From CAYUEN01 sp964443745 (GTDB taxonomy: Bacteria; Campylobacterota; Campylobacteria; Campylobacterales; QNZT01), in the NCBI GenBank assembly GCA_964443745.1, contig CAYUEN010000056.1:1-6447 (forward strand): a stretch of 6,447 bases of DNA, given 5' to 3'. Below are positions 1-5,900 of this stretch, piece by piece; positions within the stretch are counted from its first letter, which is position 1; each line of letters starts with the position of its first letter. The notes under the pieces are model-generated. The model made no database searches and was not told where the DNA came from. It saw nothing but the letters and a program-made list of their open reading frames with translations. The position numbers were made by a program, and so were the translations under genes.

Positions 1-49
1 AATTTCGTGTTGGTGTTGTAGCAAAAAAAAACTTCAGAAAGGGGAAAGT

Positions 50-283
50 ATGAATTATTACGTACAAGAGCAAAAGCTAGAGGCGGCTGAAAAAGCAAAA
101 ACAAAATTTCCACTAGTGGTGCTCGCCTGCGGTCTTGACGACGATCTGGCAGAAGCGTTTGAAGAGGCTCTGCTAAAAGGGGATACAGACAAAGCCGCGA
201 ATATTATCGACCAACAAGCAAAAAGGGGGATAAGACTAAAGAAGAGAAAATGGAGGGCCAAATATGCGAAAATTCAGAAATGA
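50..283 (+). CDS. Small basic protein of unknown function, 77 aa
   Basis: I do not recognise this protein. The ATG at 50 has a purine-rich ribosome-binding site (AAAGGGGA) about five bases upstream, which is the reason for choosing this start. The frame has no stop back to the window edge, so a longer gene cut by the border is not excluded. The predicted product is soluble and mostly helical. Residues 1-19 are charged, 20-28 form a short hydrophobic stretch with the only cysteine (C27), and 30-58 look like two acidic amphipathic helices joined by KGDTDK. The tail at 62-77 is strongly basic (RLKKRKWRAKYAKIQK), which could bind nucleic acid or ribosomes; that is inference only. There is no signal peptide or membrane segment. 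The gene converges on the exported-protein gene at 388-837. A 33-codon frame overlaps its stop (ATGA at 280-283). The antisense frame at 58-261 is a shadow. Confidence 0.55.
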   Translation: MNYYVQEQKLEAAEKAKTKFPLVVLACGLDDDLAEAFEEALLKGDTDKAANIIDQQAKRGIRLKKRKWRAKYAKIQK

Positions 284-310
284 GGATAAAGTTACATGAA
301 AGACTCGATT

Positions 311-328
311 TAAGGAGAAGTGTCCTTA
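311..328. repeat. Small perfect inverted repeat in the convergent gap
   Basis: TAAGGA and TCCTTA form a six-base-pair stem around the loop GAAGTG. It lies between two convergent genes, ending at 283 on plus and 388 on minus, so it could act as a transcription end for either. No run of T follows it on either strand and the stem is AT-rich, so it is a weak candidate at best. The rest of the 104-base gap shows no clear gene or site. Confidence 0.3.
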
Positions 329-387
329 TCGTTTCTATCCTGCGGGGCAAATTGCTTCGTGCGGTGGACTGCAATTCATAGTTTATA

Positions 388-837
388 TTACTCGAACTCG
401 CCTCTTAATTTTTTCATAAATTCAAACGCTTTTTTATAATCACTTATGCCCTCGCCAAATACGAAAGAAATGACTCCTTTTTTTGTCTGTCCGACTATCT
501 GGGTAATCTTTTTGTCTTCTGGGTTGATCACCAAAACCGCTTTGAAACCGGCACCTTTGATCTCTTTTGTGGTATCAAACGGAGGTATGCAAGAGTCAAA
601 ACTATCGGCTCCTCCATAATAGTATATGCTAAACTCCGGTAAAACTTTATTGATATATGCGCACCCGCTTACATCATAGCTCGGCTCGATCGGCAATTTG
701 ACAGGTTTTGCAATTTTAAACCTTCTATCCAGTGCCTTTTCCACATCGCTTTTTTTGACTTTGCCGCAGACCAAATCGGGGCTGAAAGAGTTTGCAAAAA
801 CCAAAACGCTTACTGCCAAAAAAATCAAAATTTTCAT
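388..837 (-). CDS. Small exported protein of unknown function, 149 aa
   Basis: The start is placed at the ATG at 837 because AAGGA sits five bases upstream and the protein then opens with a clean signal peptide (MKILIFLAVSVLVFA, likely cut after A15). A GTG at 864 would add nine residues in front of the signal and has no such support. The mature part, about 134 residues, is predicted alpha/beta and carries three cysteines (C24, C59, C83). C59 lies in SGCAYIN, and a tyrosine-rich strand follows (FSIYYYGG, 69-76). The C-terminal part has two predicted strands (about 98-105 and 120-128) and a final helix. It should reside in the periplasm or be secreted. C24 is not in a lipobox, so it is not called a lipoprotein. 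The gene follows the delta-60 lipoprotein gene on the same strand after 128 bases, so co-transcription is possible but not shown. I cannot place it in a named family. Confidence 0.8.
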   Translation of the reverse strand: MKILIFLAVSVLVFANSFSPDLVCGKVKKSDVEKALDRRFKIAKPVKLPIEPSYDVSGCAYINKVLPEFSIYYYGGADSFDSCIPPFDTTKEIKGAGFKAVLVINPEDKKITQIVGQTKKGVISFVFGEGISDYKKAFEFMKKLRGEFE

Positions 838-842
838 TACGA

Positions 843-847
843 TCCTT
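843..847 (-). promoter_or_regulatory. Ribosome-binding site deciding the 837 start
   Basis: AAGGA on the minus strand lies five bases before the ATG at 837. It decides for this start over the upstream in-frame GTG at 864. Confidence 0.7.
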
Positions 848-956
848 TTTGAATAAATTGTCACAAGAGCTTTAAAAGCCTTTATCTTTACACACCAGCC
901 GTCGGCAAAAAATCCTTATCCAAAATCGCTGACAAAAATACGCCTTTACAATATCC

Positions 957-972
957 TCCCCTTTTTTAAGGG
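957..972. repeat. Short inverted repeat over the stop codon of the delta-60 gene
   Basis: CCCTT and AAGGG pair around a four-base loop, and the TAA stop of the lipoprotein gene (968-966) lies inside. No T run follows on the minus strand, so this is not a convincing terminator and leaves read-through into the 837 gene possible. The rest of the 128-base gap (838-965) is AT-rich, and I see no clear promoter in it. Confidence 0.25.
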
Positions 973-2174
973 TTTAATCTGCCTATGTATGTTTTATAAG
1001 GCATATTTTTTCCATTGATATAAGCAAATACCACTCTTCCTTGATAATCTATATAAATTGCCGATATATGATTATCGTTTTCATCTTCTTTCAGGGTAAA
1101 AGTGCCGTCATTTGCAAAATTGCTTACCTTTTTACCGCTATTATCCAATTTAACGATATAAGCTTCCTCGTCATTTATTATTTTATGTGCAACGACATAC
1201 AAACTATTATCTTTTGCGGCTAATGCAGTAAAGCTTGGCATAGAGTATTCGCCCGAATCTGCAAAAGTCGTATCAAACTCACCGTTATTGTTAAATTTTA
1301 TTAAAGCCCTACCTTCCAAATGTCCTGCCGCATCTCGTTGCTCATCAAACAGATAGAGATTATCATCGCCATCTATCGCTATTTTATATCCGTTATCTTG
1401 ATTGCCGCTATCGTATATTGCTTCTGAATTGTTTCCAAAGCTATAGTCGTAGTTTAGATTATTTGTAAATACTTTTTTAACGAAAACGTCGTCGTTTTTT
1501 GTACCGACTATATAAATTGCGTTATTTTTGATTGCAAAATCATCAATAAAACAATCAACCAAATTTATTGAATGTTTCGTAAAACTATTTTTGTCAAGTT
1601 TGGTCAAATTAACAATAAATCCACTTCCACTAATATAGTTGTATGCATAATAGATATAATCGCCTTGGACCTCCATATCTTCCAACATCCAACTATCAAC
1701 TTTATAAAATCCGTTGTTTGCAAATGTCGTATCTATACTGCCGTTTTGGTTTAATCTGATTATATACGAGTTTCCATCTTGGTCTGAATTAAATGCCAAA
1801 TATATAAAATCGCCATCTACTACAACTTTTATAATCTCTCCTCTATTGTCTGTATAGACAAAATATCCGTTGTTTGCAAAAGTGTCGTCTATGGTTCCAT
1901 CTTCGTTTAATCTTATTAATAGCGGATACCATTTGCTACCATTGTTTTTCCAGCCGCCCAATAACAATCGATGACTACTATCTTCGGTGATAGAGATAAT
2001 ACTAATAGTTTTAGTGTGAATATCAATATTATTTAAATTTACACTTTTCCCCTCCATTCCAAAACTCTTATCGAAACTTCCCGATTTTACGACTTGTGCG
2101 GAGCCACCGCCTCCACAGCCGATCATTATGAACATACCCAAAACCAAAAAGAAGAAAAACTTTAAATATCTCAT
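966..2174 (-). CDS. Delta-60 repeat beta-propeller lipoprotein, 402 aa
   Basis: The N-terminus is a lipoprotein signal: MRYLK, then a hydrophobic stretch ending MIGC, with C20 as the lipidated cysteine and a glycine linker after it. Met at position -3 of the lipobox is less usual than Leu but tolerated. The body is a series of delta-60 repeats (pattern RLN-DGSID-TFANNG). Copies begin near residues 32, 88, 140, 234, 293 and 342, with a degenerate one near 192 (KLDKNSFTKHSIN). That makes seven units spaced about 42-59 residues apart, as in a seven-blade beta-propeller. The first copy lacks its leading RLN strand and the protein ends YIGRLNP, so the C-terminus may supply that strand and close the ring. 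The family is known from bacterial surface and secreted proteins; ligand and activity are unknown. There is no aspartate after C20 to retain it in the inner membrane by the E. coli rule. The start at 2174 follows AGGAGG five bases upstream. Composition is strongly AT-rich. Confidence 0.92.
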   Translation of the reverse strand: MRYLKFFFFLVLGMFIMIGCGGGGSAQVVKSGSFDKSFGMEGKSVNLNNIDIHTKTISIISITEDSSHRLLLGGWKNNGSKWYPLLIRLNEDGTIDDTFANNGYFVYTDNRGEIIKVVVDGDFIYLAFNSDQDGNSYIIRLNQNGSIDTTFANNGFYKVDSWMLEDMEVQGDYIYYAYNYISGSGFIVNLTKLDKNSFTKHSINLVDCFIDDFAIKNNAIYIVGTKNDDVFVKKVFTNNLNYDYSFGNNSEAIYDSGNQDNGYKIAIDGDDNLYLFDEQRDAAGHLEGRALIKFNNNGEFDTTFADSGEYSMPSFTALAAKDNSLYVVAHKIINDEEAYIVKLDNSGKKVSNFANDGTFTLKEDENDNHISAIYIDYQGRVVFAYINGKNMPYKTYIGRLNP

Positions 2175-2179
2175 AGCAT

Positions 2180-2185
2180 CCTCCT
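2180..2185 (-). promoter_or_regulatory. Strong Shine-Dalgarno for the delta-60 lipoprotein gene
   Basis: AGGAGG on the minus strand lies five bases before the ATG at 2174. It is a near-perfect match to the 16S rRNA 3' end and fixes the start. Confidence 0.8.
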
Positions 2186-2195
2186 TTTTTTACGA

Positions 2196-2201
2196 ATTAT
2201 A
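2196..2201 (-). promoter_or_regulatory. Minus-strand -10 box for the delta-60 lipoprotein gene
   Basis: A perfect TATAAT reads on the minus strand and would start transcription near 2189, leaving a leader of about 15 bases with little besides the ribosome-binding site. At the usual 17-base spacing the -35 position is only A/T-rich (ATTTTT). Epsilonproteobacterial sigma-70 promoters are known to have poorly conserved -35 elements with AT-rich upstream DNA, so this fits the group. Confidence 0.55.
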
Positions 2202-2302
2202 ACGCTTTTAAATTGCAAAAAAATTTCGTTTTTGTTTTCTCGGAATGCCCGTTGTATGGGAATTTGGGTCGACAATGGAGGTTTGCCGTAAAACTCCAAT
2301 CC

Positions 2303-2331
2303 TTGACTTTTTCTTAAATTTTGGTTAAAAT
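2303..2331 (+). promoter_or_regulatory. Sigma-70 promoter of ssrA
   Basis: TTGACT (2303-2308) and TAAAAT (2326-2331) are separated by 17 bases, each one or two bases off consensus. Transcription would start near 2338-2340, a few bases before the mature tmRNA 5' end at 2343, leaving a short leader for RNase P to remove. It is divergent from the lipoprotein promoter. Confidence 0.75.
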
Positions 2332-2342
2332 TAGGGCGTTAT

Positions 2343-2720
2343 GGGAGTGACTTGGCTTCGACAGGAGCGGGTTGGTCCCGGCTGCATGCGATCCGGCAAG
2401 ATCTGAAACTGCCACGTTAAATACAAACGCAAACAACACAAACTACAGACCTGCGCACGCACTCGCGGCGTAAGAGCCTAAAAGGCCGGTCAGTTATGTC
2501 GGTCGCACCCCGCTACCGGGTGTCGGCATAGCTTCATCGTAAACAATCGGTAGCTTGGACGACCCGCCCGCCCGCACGGGACGTCGAGATTCAGGGCTTG
2601 GATACGCGTAGTCTGGGGCGATGGATAGCGCGTATCGACACACCTCATCGCTACTAAGCATGTAGAGGCCGGGGCTGGGCCCGTTTCTGGACAGGGGTTC
2701 GATCCCCCTCACTTCCACCA
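2343..2720 (+). ncRNA. ssrA: Transfer-messenger RNA (tmRNA), one-piece form
   Basis: tmRNA, with SmpB, rescues ribosomes stalled on broken messages and adds a degradation tag to the unfinished protein. The 5' end has the conserved GGCTTCGACAGG element. The acceptor stem pairs GGGAGTG (2343-2349) with CACTTCC (2710-2716), including one G-U pair, followed by A and an encoded CCA (2718-2720). The T-arm is AGGGG-TTCGATC-CCCCT. Helix 2 is supported by CTGCATGC (2382-2389) pairing with GCATGTAG (2658-2665), and further out CCCGG with CCGGG. The tag frame ends in a TAA. Length is about 378 nt, in the normal range for one-piece tmRNA. It has its own promoter upstream and no obvious T-run terminator on the plus strand downstream. 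Minus-strand reading frames across it (2494-2721 and 2654-2845) are false. Confidence 0.97.
2429..2473 (+). other. tmRNA tag-peptide reading frame, ANNTNYRPAHALAA-stop
   Basis: The resume codon is GCA at 2429-2431 and the stop is TAA at 2471-2473, giving the 14-residue tag ANNTNYRPAHALAA. The ANN start, the central (N/D)Y-x-PA core and the AA end match epsilonproteobacterial tags. The hydrophobic C-terminal ALAA is the kind of end recognised by ClpXP and ClpAP proteases. The His and Leu in PAHALAA replace the Tyr and Lys of the Campylobacter and Helicobacter tags (PAYAKAA). The exact resume codon is inferred from this similarity. Confidence 0.88.
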
Positions 2721-2773
2721 ATAGCTACTTTCAGTAATACTTCATAAAAAATCATTGAAGAAAAAATTAAACG

Positions 2774-2804
2774 TAAAAAACCCACGCATTGCCGAAGCAC
2801 TTGG
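2774..2804 (-). terminator. Probable rho-independent terminator for the large outer-membrane protein gene
   Basis: Read on the minus strand, AGTGC-TTCG-GCAAT forms a hairpin capped by the extra-stable C(UUCG)G tetraloop, with one G-A mismatch. CCA and TGG extend the stem across a three-base bulge. One G and six T follow (minus strand, 2780-2775). It lies about 100 bases past the stop at 2906, in the right orientation. The imperfect stem keeps confidence moderate. The rest of the gap 2721-2905 is AT-rich with no gene that I can support. Confidence 0.45.
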
Positions 2805-2905
2805 AATGAGACTCGATATAGGGTTGAGATAATCTGTACTCCCAACCTTCTCTCCTACCATTTTTGTAAATTCCTTCTCGCAAATGAATTATGTGTTACT
2901 TTAAA

Positions 2906-5900
2906 TTATCTCTTCATATATCTTTTTGCCATCTCTTTCAGACTCATCTGGTCGTATTTCATGCGCAACCGCAAATATATATCCTGCGTCCGAAAATCAG
3001 ACCCTATATTCTCCTGCGGAGTGAGTGCGTCGAAGTTGTATCCCACACCCAACCATCCGTTTTCGAACAGATTGTATCCCGCAAAAACACCGCTACCAAA
3101 CTCCATCCGATCGTTTTTCCAATAGTGGCGCATACTTGCATGAAAACCGACGTCGGTTTTGCCGTTTAGATCGTAGGTAGCCTCTGCACTCGCCAGATCG
3201 ATCCACGAGTCGTAGTGTTTTCCTTCCAGATAGGTACGAGTGAATTTGAGAGCGTATTGAAGCGCGATCTCCAGCGACGGCGTCATTTTTTGGGAAAAAA
3301 GAAGGGTGTTGGTGTATTGTTTGGTTCTTGCGCTACCGGATTTCCTATCTACATAATCGAATCTGCCAAGCAGTATCTTCCCCTCTTGCGGCCTGTACGC
3401 CATCGCCAAATTGGCGCTCACGCTGTGATCGTCCCCCTCCTTTCGAAAACTCTTTTCCGCCCGAATACCGAACGCGAGCCCTAGATTCAACTCCCTTTTT
3501 TGGGTATAAACACCAAGATCTAAAGAGACTCTCTTGTATCGGCTTTTTTTGTACGCGCCTCTAAGACTGTAGGTCCAGTTTTTCCTTTGATATGTCGCCG
3601 AAGCGGTATAGGAGGTATAGGGTTCGGAGTCGTTGGAATCATCCCGCAACCGTATGTTTTTTTCGATGCCTCCGTTGAGAGTGAGGTTTTTATTCACCTG
3701 ATATCCCTGTTGAAAAATGTAGTTGCTATACAGGCTTTCTCCGTCGCTCTCGGCGGAAGAGGCGACCGAAGCTCTGAACATCCCCTTCTCCCACGGTTTC
3801 AAAACGACCCCGCCGGTATAGAGCATCCTGCGTCCCGTGTCGTTTTTGACGATTTCCGATCTGGCGAAAAGATCGCTGTTTTTCGTCAGCATATACGAAA
3901 GATTCAGCGCGGTTCTGTCGGGAAACGTTTCACTGACGCCGCTTAGCAGATACTCTTTTGTCAATTGAAACCTGAGCCTGGAACCGAAAAGTTTACGGCT
4001 GACTCCCCCCAAAAGCTGAGAACCGCTATGAAGATCATGAAAGTACCGATATCCCAGATAGAGCGTCGTGTCGGCATTTGTGTAGCTGTTTTTCGCTTCG
4101 ACGGAGGTGACGGTGTTGTCACCGCTCAAACGTCTGTCGCGATATGCGGCGAAATCGAGGTGGTAGTTTTTTCGATAGGAGATCTTTCCCTCCATCCCGT
4201 ACCGCATCGAATCTGTTTCGAAGCGACTCTGTTGCGCAAGACCGAACTCCCTCTCCGTTCTTTTCAGATAGGCCAAGAAGTATCTGGTTCGGTCTCTGTA
4301 TTTCAGATCCAGATAGTAGGCGTCGGTATCGGCTGCGTTTTGGCGGAAAGTGCGGGCGTATTCGGCTCTGAAACGGGTATTTTTCGAAATTTCGCTTTCC
4401 ATATCGACGCCTCCGAGCGCGGCGTCGGGTTCTTTGACGTAGTTGACTCCCACACCCAAACCCTCGTCTTTTCGCGTCCATGAAGCGCGCCCGCCGTATA
4501 TCAAATCACCCCTTCCTTTTCCCGAGATTTCGTAGTCGATTTCGATGAAGCGGGGATTGCCTTCTTGGTCGCGTCCGAATATCGGTTCTTTGAAATAGAG
4601 TTTCCCCTCTTCGTAATAGATCGTATAATCGATCAGGGGAGTAAGCACCTTTTTGGAGAGGACCAAATCATGTCGATACCGATCGCGAACCACCAGCGTG
4701 ATTTTTTCGGAATTTTCGACGATTCGGCGATGCTTGAGCCGATAAAGCCCGCTCGTTCCGTCGGGAGAGATCTCTTCTTTGACGAATCGGCTGTCGGTGT
4801 CGCTGGCGAAAAAGAGCAGACGGGTTTCGTTCGACTCCAAAACCGCCTTGAAACCGGTGAGCGCACGATCGTATCGGGCCAGTTTCACCCGATCGAGTCC
4901 CGTATGCATATCCCCGAAAAGCAGCGTGTAGGTTTCATTTTCCATCTTGATGTAGAGTTTGCGGCGACTGGGAGCCTCCGATCCCTGAAGGCTCGCATCC
5001 GCATAGATGGTGTAGTAGCGGGTGGGATCTATTCGGTCGAAGAGTTCGAGATCGGGCTCTTTTCCGCTGTCGTACGCGATCGTCAGCAGCGTCTGTCCGC
5101 GTATCCTTCCTTTGGCGAAAAAGGAGAGTCGGCCTTCATGCAGCACCTTGTCGGAGACGCTTTTTTGCATATTGTCGCGGATTTTTCTGTATCCCACCGT
5201 CCCCTCGGCGAACCCCACCAAAATCCACTCTCTCATTTTCGGCTTCAGACGCACCGTAATCGGCTCCTCCTCTCCTTCCAACGGCAGATGGAGCTTCACT
5301 TCACCCGAAAGGGCGGTCGGCTGGAGTTTGATCCGGGTGACTCCCCCCTTTTCGACCCGGAAAATATTTTTCTGTGTCTGCAATTGGGCGTCCTCCTCTT
5401 CGTACGCCTCATAAGGAGGGTCGAGTACGAATCTCCCTTGCATGGACTCGCGCACCGGATATCCGTATCGATCGAGCAATCTAAGCGCGATTACCGCCGG
5501 TCGTTTCGCGTCCGCCACCAGATAGGAGGCCTCCGGCACCAAAACCGCTTCGGCAGGTGCTCCGGAGAGGTGCACTTTCCTCTCGAGCGTTCGCAAAAGC
5601 TTTCCTTCTTTGTCGCGAAATTCCGCTTTGAGATAGTTGTCTCCCTCCATGATGTCGATTCCCCGATAGCGCGCGATCGCCCCCGAATATTTCGCGTCGG
5701 CGAGCGAGCCTTCGTAATTGAGCGGATCGACCTCCTTCTCGTTGAGATAGAGGGTGAGTTTTTGATTTTTGGGGTAATAAAGCGCAGCCTTGATCGATCC
5801 GATGGCGGGAACATAGCCCTCGGTGGGAGGCCAGAGCCACCGATACCCCTCTCCTTCATACTTGGCGAGATCTCCGATACCGTAGTGCGGCATGGAGGAG

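Noticed and set aside
1..21. Frame ending NFVLVL-stop at the left edge, considered as the end of an upstream gene
   Set aside because: Six codons are too few to support a coding call.
2494..2721. Minus-strand frame reading MVEVRGIEPLSRNG...
   Set aside because: It lies entirely antisense to the tmRNA. The opening residues are the reverse complement of the tmRNA T-arm and CCA end, a well-known source of false protein annotations.
2809..2823. AGACTCGATATAGGG resembling AGACTCGATTTAAGG at 301-315, considered as att or repeat sites
   Set aside because: Thirteen of fifteen bases match, but several such pairs are expected by chance in a window of this size, and neither copy resembles the ssrA 3' end.
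2654..2845. Minus-strand frame containing GGSEGDRTPVQKRAQPRPLHA
   Set aside because: Its second part is antisense to the tmRNA 3' region and the remainder covers AT-rich intergenic DNA; no ribosome-binding site or protein-like composition.
2821..2861. tRNA-like 3' end (CTCTCCTACCA) and GGTTG/CAACC pairing
   Set aside because: No matching acceptor 5' strand, T-loop or anticodon arm can be placed, so it is neither a tRNA nor a clear terminator.
3965..4483. Plus-strand frame of 172 residues
   Set aside because: It is antisense to the long, domain-bearing outer-membrane gene and is one of many such open frames produced by that gene's composition. No recognisable domain.
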